Positions 1 through 8,266 of a stretch of 15,026 nucleotides of DNA are shown piece by piece; positions within the stretch are counted from its first letter, which is position 1, and the number at the start of each line of letters is the position of its first letter. Made by a program: the position numbers and the translations under genes. The stretch comes from DATLAN01 sp035527455 (GTDB lineage: Bacteria > Planctomycetota > Planctomycetia > Pirellulales > Thermoguttaceae). The notes under the pieces were generated by a model. The model was not told the origin of the DNA. It did not search any database and saw nothing but the letters and a program-made list of their open reading frames with translations. Where the stretch lies: contig DATLAN010000393.1 in the NCBI GenBank assembly GCA_035527455.1, positions 1-15,026 of the forward strand. The letters run 5' to 3'.

Positions 1-3000
1 GAGGACGAGAGCGGCACCTACGCCCTGCACACGCTGGGCGAGAACGAAACCATCGCCCGGCTGGCCACCGGCATCAAGCGGTTCGAGCTGCCCGACGAGT
101 TCAACTTCGTGAAGATCTATCAGGCCATCGCCGACGACGCCGAGACCGGCTACGGCCTGCAGTCGCTCGAGCAGTTGGCCGGGATCTTCGAGAACCGCCG
201 GCAGTATCCCACGGCGGCCGACTACTGGCGGCGGTTACTGAAAGAGTATCCCGGAAACAATGCTCAACGGCAGAACTGGCAGCGACGGCTCGACCAGATC
301 GTCAAGAACTGGGGCCGTTTCGAGCCCATCTCCAGCCAGCCGGCCGGCAAAGGGGCCACCGTCGAGTTCCGCTTCCGCAACGGGACCGAGGTCGACTTCA
401 CCGCCCACGAGATCAACGTCCGCAAGCTGCTGGACGACGTGAAGGCCTACCTGAAGTCCAACCCGGGCCAGCTCGACGGCCGCAAGGTCAACATCGGCAA
501 CATCGGCTATCTGCTGGTCCAGGAGAACCAAAAGCAGTACGTCGGCGACCAGGTGGCCGACTGGAAGCTGGAACTCGAGCCCCGCGAAAATCACTTCGAC
601 AAGCGGATCACGGTGACCACGGAGCTTCAGAAAGCGGGCGCCTACCTGCTGACGGCCAAGATGCCCGGCGGCAACACCAACTACATCATCATCTGGGTGA
701 GCGACACGGCCATCGTCAAGAAGCGGCTTTCGGAAAAGAACTACTACTTCGTGGCCGACGCGATCGACGGCAAGCCGCTCGACGGGGCCAACGTCGAGTT
801 CTTCGGCTTCAAGTCGAACTATCAGAACAGCCCCCGCAAGTACGAGGTGATTACCAAACAGTTCGCCGAACACACCGACCCGGACGGCCAGGTGATCCTC
901 GACCCGCAGCAGCAGCCGAGAGATTTCCAGTGGCTGATCATCGCCACGACCGAGGAGGGCCGCATGGCCTATCTCGGCTTCACCAACGTCTGGTACTCGC
1001 AGCGCTACGACGCCGAGTACAACCAGGTGAAGTGTTTCGCCATCACCGACCGCCCGGTCTATCGGCCGGAGCAGACGGTCCACTACAAGTTCTGGGTCCG
1101 TCGCGCCCAGTACGACCAGGAGGACGTCTCGCAGTTCGCCGGGCGGACGTTCGGCCTGGAGATCCGCAATCCCAAGGGCGAGCGGATCGTCCAGAAGGAG
1201 ATCAAGGCCGACGCCTACGGCGGCTTCGAGGGCGAGCTGGAACTGCCGGCCGACACGCCGCTGGGCGTCTACCAGATGGTCGTGGGCGAATTCAGAGAAA
1301 CGGAGCCGCGTCCGGTTCCCGCCCCGGCCATGAATCGAGGCGCCCCCGGTGCCGCTCCGATCGTCCGCGGCGGACCGCTGGGGATCAACGAACCGGATGT
1401 CGGCAACCGCCGGCTGACTAACGTCTACGGCAGCGGCAATTTCCGCGTGGAAGAGTACAAGAAGCCCGAGTTCGAGGTGACCATCGACGCGCCCCAAGAG
1501 CCGGTCATGCTCGGCGAGACGATCACCGCCACGATCAACGCCAAGTACTATTTCGGCTCGCCGGTGACCCACGCCACGGTGAAGTACAAGGTCATGCGGA
1601 CCAGCTTCTCGAAGCCCTGGTATCCGATCTGCCCCTGGGACTGGTTCTACGGGCCGGGCTATTGGTGGTTCGCGTACGACTACGACTGGTACCCGGGCTT
1701 CGCGGTCTGGGGCTGCCGGCGTCCCTTCCCGATCTGGTGGCCGCAGCGCGAGGGCCCGCCCGAGGTGGTCGCCGACCGTGAAGTCGAGATCGGGCCCGAC
1801 GGCACGGTGAAGGTCGAGATCGACACCGGCGTGGCCAAGGCGATCCATCCCGATCAGGACCACAAGTACTCGATCACCGCCGAGGTGGTCGACCAGTCGC
1901 GGCGCACCATCGTGGGCACCGGCGACGTGCTGGTCGCCCGCAAGCCGTTCAAGGTCTATGCCTGGGTCGATCGGGGCTACTATCGCGTGGGCGACGTGAT
2001 CCAGTCGCACTACAACGCCCGCACGCTCGACGGCAAGCCGGTCCAGGGCAAGGGCCGGGTCTCGATGCTGCAAATCACCTACAAGGACGGCGAACCGGTC
2101 GAAACCGAGATGGGCTTCCGGAATCTCGACACCAACGAAGAAGGCCGGGCCGATATCAAGCTGAAGGCCGTCGCCGCCGGGCAGTACCGCTTGCAGTACA
2201 AGCTGACCGACGCCAAGGACCACACCATCGAGGGCGGCTACCTGTTCACCGTCATGGGCGAAGGCTTCACCGGCTCGGACGTCCGCTACAACGCCATCGA
2301 ACTCATCCCCGACAAGCGGGAATACGCCGACGGCGAAAAGGTCAAGCTCCAGATCAACACCGATCGCGCCGGCAGCACGGTCCTGTTGTTCAGCCGGCCG
2401 ACCAACGGGGTGTACCTCGAACCGAAGGTGCTCCACCTGACCGGCAAGAGCACGGTCGAGGAGATCGCGGTGAGCAAGAAGGACATGCCCAACTTCTTCG
2501 TCGAGGCGGTCACCATCGCCGACGGGAAGGTCCACACCGAGAGCAAGGAGATCGTCGTCCCGCCGGAGAAACGGGTCTTGAGCGTCGACCTGGAGCCTTC
2601 CTCCGAGGCGTACAAGCCGGGCGAGAAGGCCAAGGTGCAGATCAAGCTCACGGACTTCTTCGGCGAGCCGTTCGTCGGCTCGACCGTGGTGGCCATCTAC
2701 GACAAGTCGGTCGAGTACGTCTCCGGCGGCTCGAACGTGCAGGATATCAAGGAGTTTTTCTGGAAGTGGCGCCGCCACCATAACCCCCAGACCGAGAGCA
2801 GCCTGGCCCGCTTCTTCGGCAACCTCATCCCGCCGAACACGATCGGCATGGGCGACCTGGGCGTCTTCGGAGGCACCGTCGTCGATGATCTCAACGCGAT
2901 GGATGAAGGTCCCGGCATGGAAGTCAATCGAGCCCGAGGCGGCGGGATGGGCGGCATGGGCGGCGGGGCGCCGGGCATGATGATGCAGCAGCGCGCCTTG

Positions 3001-5526
3001 AAGGGTATGGCCATGAACGGGGCCCCGATGGAAGCGGCCGGCGCACCCATGGCCGACATGGCCATGGCCGCAGCGCCATCGGCGGCTATGGCCAAAGGAG
3101 GCGAGGCCCCCGGAGGAGACGCCGGCGCCGTCGTCCAACCCACCGTCCGTACGCAGTTCGCCGACACGGCCCTCTGGGTCGGCGCGCTGGAAACCAAGAA
3201 AGACGGCACCGCCGAGGTCGAACTCGACATGCCCGAGAACCTGACCACCTGGCGGATCAAGGTCTGGGGCATGGGTCACGGCACCAAGGTCGGCGAAGGC
3301 GTGACCGACGTCGTCACCCGCAAGGACCTGATCGTGCGGTTGCAGGCGCCGCGGTTCTTCGTCGAGAAGGACGAGGTGGTGCTCTCGGCCAACGTGCACA
3401 ACTACTTGAAGACGAAAAAGACAGTCAGGGTCGAGTTGGAATTGGAGGGCGACTGTCTGCAAGTGCTCGAGAAGGTCCAGGGGCCGAATCCTGAGGCGGG
3501 GGTAATCATCGAAGGCCGGGGAGGCCAGCCCGAGTTCTTGGAACTCGACTTCGAGACAACCAAGCCGCTTCCGCGCGCCGTCGAGATCGAGCCCGGCGGC
3601 GAAGCCCGCATCGATTGGCGGGTAAGCGTGGTCAAGGAAGGCCAGGCCGTCGTGCGGATGAAGGCCCTCACGGACGAGGAATCGGACGCCATGGAGATGA
3701 CCTTCCCGTGCTACATCCACGGGATGCTCAAGATGGACTCCTACTCCGGCGCGATCCGCCCGCAGGACGACACGGGCAAGTTCACCGTCACGGTGCCGGC
3801 CGAGCGGCGGCCGGAGCAGTCGCGGCTGGAGGTCCGCTATTCGCCCACGTTGGCCGGGGCCATGGTCGACGCCCTGCCGTACATGGTCGATTACCCCTAC
3901 GGCTGCACCGAGCAGACCTTGAACCGCTTCCTGCCCACCGTGATCACGCAGAAGATCCTCATCGACATGGGGCTGGACCTCGAAGCGATCCGGCAGAAGC
4001 GGACCAACCTCAACGCCCAGGAGATCGGCGACGACCGCGAGCGGGCCAAAGGCTGGCAGCGCTTCGACCGCAACCCGGTCTTCGATCAGGCCGAAGTGAC
4101 CAAGATGGTCAAGGCGGGCGTCGAGCGGCTCACGGAGATGCAGCTTGGCGACGGCGGCTGGGGCTGGTTCTCGGGATGGGGCGAACACAGCTCGCCGCAC
4201 ACCACCGCCTACGTGGTCCACGGTCTGCAAATCGCCCGGCAGAACGACGTCGCGCTCGTGCCCGGCATGTTGGACAGGGGCGTCGCCTGGCTGAAACGCT
4301 ACCAGGACGAGCAGGTCCGGATGCTCCAGAACGCGCTGGTCAAGCCCGAGCCCAAGAAGCCCTGGAAAACCGAGTGCGACAACCTCGACGCGTTCGTCTA
4401 CATGGTGTTGGTCGACGCGGGCGAGAAGAACCAGCAGATGATGGACTTCCTCTATCGCGACCGCACCAGGCTGGCCGTCTACAGCAACGCCATGTTCGGC
4501 ATCGCCCTGCAGGTGCAAGGCGAGCAGGAGAAACTGGACATGATCATGCAGAACGTCAGCCAGTTCCTCCAGCAGGACGACGAGAACCAGACGGCCTGGC
4601 TGAATCTGCCGGGCGGATACTGGTGGTACTGGTACGGCAGCGAGTACGAGGCCCACGCCTATTACCTGAAGCTGCTCTCGCGGACCGATCCCAAGGGCGA
4701 GGTGGCCCGGCGGCTGGTCAAGTACCTGCTGAACAACCGCAAACACGCCACCTACTGGAACTCCACCCGCGATACGTCGCTGTGCGTCGAGGCGATGGCC
4801 GAGTTCATCCGCGCCAGCGGCGAGGACAAGCCGGAGATGACCGTCCAGGTCCTCCTCGACGGCGAGCTGCAGAAGACGGTCGAGATCACCTCCGCGAACC
4901 TGTTCCTCTTCGACAACAAGTTCGTGCTCGCCGGCGAGAAGGTCGCCGCCGGCCCGCACGAGGTCGAGCTGAAGAAGCAGGGCACCGGGCCGCTCTACTA
5001 CAACGGCTATCTGACCAACTTCACGCTGGAGGACTTCATCGCCAAGGCCGGCCTGGAGATCAAGGTCGATCGGAAGTACTACAAGCTCGTGAAGGTCGAC
5101 AAGACGATCAAGGCGGCCGGCTCCCACGGTCAGGTCGTCGACCAGCGGGTGGAGAAGTACGAGCGGCAGGAGTTGGCCAATCTGGAGATGCTCAAAAGCG
5201 GCGACCTGTGCGAGATCGAACTGGAGATCGAGAGCAAGAACGACTACGAGTACCTGGTCTTCGAGGACATGAAGCCCGCCGGATTCGAGCCGGTCGACTT
5301 GCGCAGCGGCTACACGGGCAACGACCTGGGCGCCTACATGGAGTTCCGCGACAACCGCGTGGTCTTCTTCGTGCGGCGTCTGGCCCGGGGCCAGCACAGC
5401 GTGGCCTACCGCATGAGGGCCGAGATCCCCGGCAAGTTCAGCGCCCTGCCCACCAGGGCCTGGGCCATGTACGCCCCGGAACTGAAAGCCAACTCCGACG
5501 AGATCAAGCTGCAAGTCGAAGATTAG
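1..5526 (+). CDS. Alpha-2-macroglobulin family protein, 5'-truncated by the window edge
   Basis: The frame is open from base 1, so the gene starts outside the window; the GTG at 109 is only an internal codon. 1841 codons are present (numbered here from base 1) before TAG at 5524-5526. Bacterial alpha-2-macroglobulins are envelope or periplasmic proteins that trap proteases through a reactive thioester. Seen here in order: a helical TPR-like segment (about 38-100); macroglobulin beta-sandwich domains, including an aromatic-rich stretch (540-581); a Met/Gly/Ala-rich stretch (980-1043) just before the A2M signature (FADTALW, then PENLTTWRI); a thioester motif GCTEQ (Cys1302, Gln1305); the thioester helical domain with DGGWGWF; and a C-terminal macroglobulin domain with EDMKPAGFEP and YRMRAEIPGKF. 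The N-terminus and any signal or lipobox are not visible. No penicillin-binding-protein 1C gene, the usual enterobacterial partner, follows it. The family call is secure; the target protease and exact location are not. Confidence 0.93.
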   Translation, partial: EDESGTYALHTLGENETIARLATGIKRFELPDEFNFVKIYQAIADDAETGYGLQSLEQLAGIFENRRQYPTAADYWRRLLKEYPGNNAQRQNWQRRLDQIVKNWGRFEPISSQPAGKGATVEFRFRNGTEVDFTAHEINVRKLLDDVKAYLKSNPGQLDGRKVNIGNIGYLLVQENQKQYVGDQVADWKLELEPRENHFDKRITVTTELQKAGAYLLTAKMPGGNTNYIIIWVSDTAIVKKRLSEKNYYFVADAIDGKPLDGANVEFFGFKSNYQNSPRKYEVITKQFAEHTDPDGQVILDPQQQPRDFQWLIIATTEEGRMAYLGFTNVWYSQRYDAEYNQVKCFAITDRPVYRPEQTVHYKFWVRRAQYDQEDVSQFAGRTFGLEIRNPKGERIVQKEIKADAYGGFEGELELPADTPLGVYQMVVGEFRETEPRPVPAPAMNRGAPGAAPIVRGGPLGINEPDVGNRRLTNVYGSGNFRVEEYKKPEFEVTIDAPQEPVMLGETITATINAKYYFGSPVTHATVKYKVMRTSFSKPWYPICPWDWFYGPGYWWFAYDYDWYPGFAVWGCRRPFPIWWPQREGPPEVVADREVEIGPDGTVKVEIDTGVAKAIHPDQDHKYSITAEVVDQSRRTIVGTGDVLVARKPFKVYAWVDRGYYRVGDVIQSHYNARTLDGKPVQGKGRVSMLQITYKDGEPVETEMGFRNLDTNEEGRADIKLKAVAAGQYRLQYKLTDAKDHTIEGGYLFTVMGEGFTGSDVRYNAIELIPDKREYADGEKVKLQINTDRAGSTVLLFSRPTNGVYLEPKVLHLTGKSTVEEIAVSKKDMPNFFVEAVTIADGKVHTESKEIVVPPEKRVLSVDLEPSSEAYKPGEKAKVQIKLTDFFGEPFVGSTVVAIYDKSVEYVSGGSNVQDIKEFFWKWRRHHNPQTESSLARFFGNLIPPNTIGMGDLGVFGGTVVDDLNAMDEGPGMEVNRARGGGMGGMGGGAPGMMMQQRALKGMAMNGAPMEAAGAPMADMAMAAAPSAAMAKGGEAPGGDAGAVVQPTVRTQFADTALWVGALETKKDGTAEVELDMPENLTTWRIKVWGMGHGTKVGEGVTDVVTRKDLIVRLQAPRFFVEKDEVVLSANVHNYLKTKKTVRVELELEGDCLQVLEKVQGPNPEAGVIIEGRGGQPEFLELDFETTKPLPRAVEIEPGGEARIDWRVSVVKEGQAVVRMKALTDEESDAMEMTFPCYIHGMLKMDSYSGAIRPQDDTGKFTVTVPAERRPEQSRLEVRYSPTLAGAMVDALPYMVDYPYGCTEQTLNRFLPTVITQKILIDMGLDLEAIRQKRTNLNAQEIGDDRERAKGWQRFDRNPVFDQAEVTKMVKAGVERLTEMQLGDGGWGWFSGWGEHSSPHTTAYVVHGLQIARQNDVALVPGMLDRGVAWLKRYQDEQVRMLQNALVKPEPKKPWKTECDNLDAFVYMVLVDAGEKNQQMMDFLYRDRTRLAVYSNAMFGIALQVQGEQEKLDMIMQNVSQFLQQDDENQTAWLNLPGGYWWYWYGSEYEAHAYYLKLLSRTDPKGEVARRLVKYLLNNRKHATYWNSTRDTSLCVEAMAEFIRASGEDKPEMTVQVLLDGELQKTVEITSANLFLFDNKFVLAGEKVAAGPHEVELKKQGTGPLYYNGYLTNFTLEDFIAKAGLEIKVDRKYYKLVKVDKTIKAAGSHGQVVDQRVEKYERQELANLEMLKSGDLCEIELEIESKNDYEYLVFEDMKPAGFEPVDLRSGYTGNDLGAYMEFRDNRVVFFVRRLARGQHSVAYRMRAEIPGKFSALPTRAWAMYAPELKANSDEIKLQVED
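1618..1743 (+). other. Aromatic-rich segment inside the macroglobulin
   Basis: Codons 540-581 of the visible reading frame hold 19 aromatic residues in 42 (9 Trp, 6 Tyr, 4 Phe), with pieces such as PWDWFYGPGYWWF and PIWWPQ. It lies within a macroglobulin-like beta-sandwich region. It may be a surface loop or an insertion; carbohydrate or membrane contact is a guess. Confidence 0.7.
2938..3129 (+). other. Met/Gly/Ala-rich low-complexity segment, candidate bait region
   Basis: Codons 980-1043 contain 12 Met among Gly, Ala and Pro, with GGGMGGMGGG and a run of three Met. The segment ends shortly before the conserved A2M signature (FADTALW). In characterised macroglobulins the flexible protease-cleaved bait region lies upstream of that signature, so this is the best bait candidate here. 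That assignment is inferred from position and low complexity. Confidence 0.5.
3901..3915 (+). other. Thioester motif codons (GCTEQ)
   Basis: The codons encode Gly-Cys-Thr-Glu-Gln, matching the CxEQ thioester motif of the macroglobulin/complement superfamily. Cys is at 3904-3906 and Gln at 3913-3915. Because both residues are kept, a covalent trapping mechanism is plausible. Confidence 0.88.
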
Positions 5527-5567
5527 CCGCTCGCGGCTTCGCAATCGCCGCTCGCGGCTTCGCAATC
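5526..5567 (+). repeat. Perfect 21-bp tandem repeat, two copies, each with a small hairpin
   Basis: Two identical 21-bp units run 5526-5546 and 5547-5567. The first base of copy one is the G of the macroglobulin stop codon TAG. Each unit begins with GCCGCTCGCGGC, which can fold on itself (arms GCCG/CGGC, loop CTCG). The array fills most of the 65-nt gap before the next gene. It has no T-run, so it is not a typical intrinsic terminator. Confidence 0.9.
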
Positions 5568-5578
5568 ATCGACTACCC

Positions 5579-5585
5579 GAAGGAG
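5579..5585 (+). promoter_or_regulatory. Shine-Dalgarno site that fixes the start at 5592
   Basis: GAAGGAG ends 6 nt before the ATG at 5592. It matters because this reading frame is open far upstream, through the macroglobulin gene in another frame. The site and the signal peptide that follows both place the true start here. Confidence 0.8.
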
Positions 5586-5591
5586 AAAACG

Positions 5592-8171
5592 ATGCGCAGC
5601 AACCGTTGCCTTGGCTGGCTGGCGGCGGCCGTGTTGACCTGGACGGCAACCGCGACCATGGCACAGGAAGCGGAGCGGAGTTGGACGCTGCAACTCAGCG
5701 GGCTGTTCAAGGGCGGATCGAAACCCTTGTTCCTTTACGCTCGGGATCGCGGTGGAGAGTGGATCGCTGCGGTGGGCAGCTCGCGGGATCCGGATCGGGA
5801 GGGCGGCAAGACCTACAACCGAAGCTGGTACTGCGGCGACCTCTCCGGCATGCCCATCCGGGACGGAAAGATGAAAGGCCGGTTCACCCTGCACGTGACG
5901 CCCGACCTCTGGGTGCCGCGCGATCACAAGGGATACACGATCGTCTTCGACGTCGACGCCGCGCTCAAAGGCGCCGATAGCATGGAAGGTCAATACAAGG
6001 TCGTGGCGATCAACACCAAGGACGAATCGACCGCCGACTTCGGCCGAAGCGGCCGCGTGACGGGCACCGCGGCGCCGGGCAAGCCACCCGTCGTGCCCGA
6101 GCCGGTCACCTTCGAGTGCAAGCTGCAGGGCTCGCTCGTCGGCGGCGACCCGACCTACGGCGGCCGGTGCATGGTCCTCTGGCTCGGCCTGGAAAACGGA
6201 AAGCTGACCTCCACGATCCACGGCCTCTTGAGCCAGAAGTTCGAGACCTACTCGAAGACGGGCTTCACCCACGAGGGCAACACGGCCGCCGCCGATGGGG
6301 ACCGGCTCACCGCGCACGTCGCCGTGCCCACCAAAACGCTCGACATGGAGCCCTGCCTCTATATCTTCGATATCGACGGCCGGTTGCTCGACGCGGTGTT
6401 GGTGGGCACCTACAAGCTGACGGTCAAGATCGACGGAAAGCCCGACGTCGCGATCGACGGCAGCTTCGACGGGAGCTGGTCCGAGGGCGTGATGCGCATG
6501 GAGTCGGACGAGCGACCGTGGTTCGCCGAGGTCAAAGGCTTCCAGCCGCCCGCCCCCGGCGAACACCCGCGGCTGTTGTTCCGCAGAAGCGACCTGGCGG
6601 CGTTGCGCACGAAGGCCGAAACCCCGGAAGGCCGGGCGATCCTCCAGCGGCTGCGATTCCTGCTCGACGGCAAAGACGGCCAGACCATGACCACGATCTT
6701 CAGCAAGGCCACCCACGCCTACATGGGCGGAGGGTTCAGCAACACCTCGGTCGACACGCCGGGCGTCTATACGCTGAGCCACGCGGCGGGCTACGGCCTG
6801 TTGTACCAACTCACCGGCGACAAGAAATACGCCGACTTCGGCAAGCAGTGCTTCGAGAAGGCCCTGGCCGGAGTTCGCGACCGCGACGACCGCTACAGTT
6901 TCCGCCAGCCCGGCGGCGCGCTTCGGGCCGGTCCGGTGCTCGGCTGGTACGCCGTCGGTTACGACCTCTGCTACGACGGCTGGGACGCCGCAATGCGGGA
7001 GAAGTTCGGCCGTGCCATCGCCGAGTTCGAAGAGGGCGACGAGGGCAAGACCTACGACCTCGAATCGCTCGCCCGGGGTACCATGCCGCCGGGAAGCAAC
7101 CACTTCGGAATGCAGATCGGCGGGGCGTCGATGGCCCTGTTGGCCTTAAGCGGCGAGAAATGGGTCGATCAAAAGCGGATCGACACGCTGCTGGCCATCG
7201 CCCAACAGAGCGTGGTCCGCAACATCAGCGAGGGCTTCGGCGACGGCGGGTTCTTCGCCGAGGGCGACGGCACCGGCTCGATGGCCTCGCACATCGCCTA
7301 CCTCAGCGCCCTGCAGGCCTGGAAGAACGCCGCCGGCAAGGATTTCGTCGACGTCCCGCGCCCCAACGCCCGAATGACGGCCCTGAAATGGATCTACCTG
7401 ACGGTCGTACGCGACGGCCGGCCGGACTTCTGGCCGATTCGCGGCGCGTACGGGGGCAACGTCTGGTCCCGCGAGGGGCTCAGCGGCGGCGGATACTTCG
7501 CCATCGGGTTGGCCGGCGTCACGCCGTCGCAGCAGGCCGCCATGAAAGGGTACTACGACCGCTTCCTGCTCGAGCCGGACGCCCGGGCGGGCACGCCCTA
7601 CGACACGGTCAGCCGCTATCCGCACGTGGCCGTCTGCGCGCTGGTCAACTGGCCGGTGGACGTGAAAGAGCAGAACCCGGCCGACGTGCTGCCGCTATGC
7701 TATCGCGACTCGTCCTGCGGCTTCTACGCCTGGCGCAACCGCTGGCAGGACGCCGACGATACGGTGATCAGCGTGCTCTCCAACCGGACCGAAGGTTACA
7801 TGGCCGCCAAGCCGGACAGCGGCCTGTGCATCAACAGCCGCGGCCGGCACTTCAAGTGGGGAACCGTCTCGAGTGGGCCGACCAAGTACTGGTGGTCTTC
7901 GCCGCGCGGCCAATCCAGCTCACTGACGCTGGCCGACGGCACCTGCTTCGCGGTCGACTTCACCGGCGCCAGCGGCGCGGACGTGATGCTGGTGACCACC
8001 GGCAAGGCGGAAGGCCAGACGGTAAAGCTCGGCGGCAAGACGCTCACCTTCTACTTCCCCACGGCGGACACCGCCCCGCAGGTAAAAGCCGCCGGAGACA
8101 CGGCCGTCGTCGGCAAGCAGCGCGTCTCGCTCGACGACGGCAACCTCGTCCCAGCGGTCACCGGCAAGTAG
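5592..8171 (+). CDS. Secreted heparinase II/III-like (alpha/alpha-toroid) exoprotein
   Basis: 859 residues. The signal peptide covers about residues 1-24 (MRSNR, hydrophobic core, ATMA then QEAE), so the protein is exported. Residues 31-158 and 172-296 look like two copies of one beta-rich domain (compare YTIVFDVDAALK with LYIFDIDGRLL, each followed by G-x-YK). From 325 the HPRLLF motif opens a region typical of heparinase II/III and related polysaccharide lyases: an alpha-helical toroid with GSNHFG (Asn503, His504) and DGGFFAEGDG, then a beta-sandwich C-terminus from about 690. In related lyases an Asn/His pair lies in the active site, so degradation of an acidic polysaccharide is plausible; the substrate is unknown. 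It follows the macroglobulin gene by 65 nt on the same strand and may be co-transcribed. The lyase assignment is by motif and overall fold pattern, not a close match. Confidence 0.75.
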   Translation: MRSNRCLGWLAAAVLTWTATATMAQEAERSWTLQLSGLFKGGSKPLFLYARDRGGEWIAAVGSSRDPDREGGKTYNRSWYCGDLSGMPIRDGKMKGRFTLHVTPDLWVPRDHKGYTIVFDVDAALKGADSMEGQYKVVAINTKDESTADFGRSGRVTGTAAPGKPPVVPEPVTFECKLQGSLVGGDPTYGGRCMVLWLGLENGKLTSTIHGLLSQKFETYSKTGFTHEGNTAAADGDRLTAHVAVPTKTLDMEPCLYIFDIDGRLLDAVLVGTYKLTVKIDGKPDVAIDGSFDGSWSEGVMRMESDERPWFAEVKGFQPPAPGEHPRLLFRRSDLAALRTKAETPEGRAILQRLRFLLDGKDGQTMTTIFSKATHAYMGGGFSNTSVDTPGVYTLSHAAGYGLLYQLTGDKKYADFGKQCFEKALAGVRDRDDRYSFRQPGGALRAGPVLGWYAVGYDLCYDGWDAAMREKFGRAIAEFEEGDEGKTYDLESLARGTMPPGSNHFGMQIGGASMALLALSGEKWVDQKRIDTLLAIAQQSVVRNISEGFGDGGFFAEGDGTGSMASHIAYLSALQAWKNAAGKDFVDVPRPNARMTALKWIYLTVVRDGRPDFWPIRGAYGGNVWSREGLSGGGYFAIGLAGVTPSQQAAMKGYYDRFLLEPDARAGTPYDTVSRYPHVAVCALVNWPVDVKEQNPADVLPLCYRDSSCGFYAWRNRWQDADDTVISVLSNRTEGYMAAKPDSGLCINSRGRHFKWGTVSSGPTKYWWSSPRGQSSSLTLADGTCFAVDFTGASGADVMLVTTGKAEGQTVKLGGKTLTFYFPTADTAPQVKAAGDTAVVGKQRVSLDDGNLVPAVTGK

Positions 8172-8189
8172 GTCAGGGCTCGCCCTGAC
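8172..8189. repeat. Perfect 18-bp palindromic hairpin right after the stop codon
   Basis: GTCAGGGCTCGCCCTGAC forms an 8-bp perfect stem with a 2-base centre (in practice 7 bp plus a CTCG loop). It starts at the base after TAG (8169-8171). No T-run follows directly, so it may be a dispersed repeat or mRNA 3'-end stabiliser and not a terminator by itself. Confidence 0.8.
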
Positions 8190-8208
8190 GAAACGATGTT
8201 TTGGAACG

Positions 8209-8242
8209 AAAAAGGGGGACGGTCCCGACGGAGGCCCTTTTT
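8209..8242. terminator. Candidate bidirectional terminator between convergent genes
   Basis: AAAAAGGG at 8209-8216 pairs with CCCTTTTT at 8235-8242. The stem therefore ends in a T-run on either strand, as expected for two convergent genes (exoprotein ending at 8171, ThuA gene ending at 8267). The loop (18 nt) is long. The left arm resembles the AAAA(A/T)GGGGAC motifs near 9268 and 9370, so it may also be a member of that repeat family. Confidence 0.55.
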
Positions 8243-8266
8243 CTGGCCCGATCCCGCCGGAGTAGG

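Noticed and set aside
235..5565. A 1776-codon open frame on the minus strand opposite the macroglobulin gene
   Set aside because: It mirrors a GC-rich gene with few stops on the opposite strand; the translation is Leu/Val/Asp/Gly-biased with no domain, while the plus strand has clear family motifs.
3615..5591. Upstream extension of the lyase-like reading frame
   Set aside because: The region is the macroglobulin gene in another frame. The Shine-Dalgarno at 5579-5585 and the signal peptide place the start at 5592.
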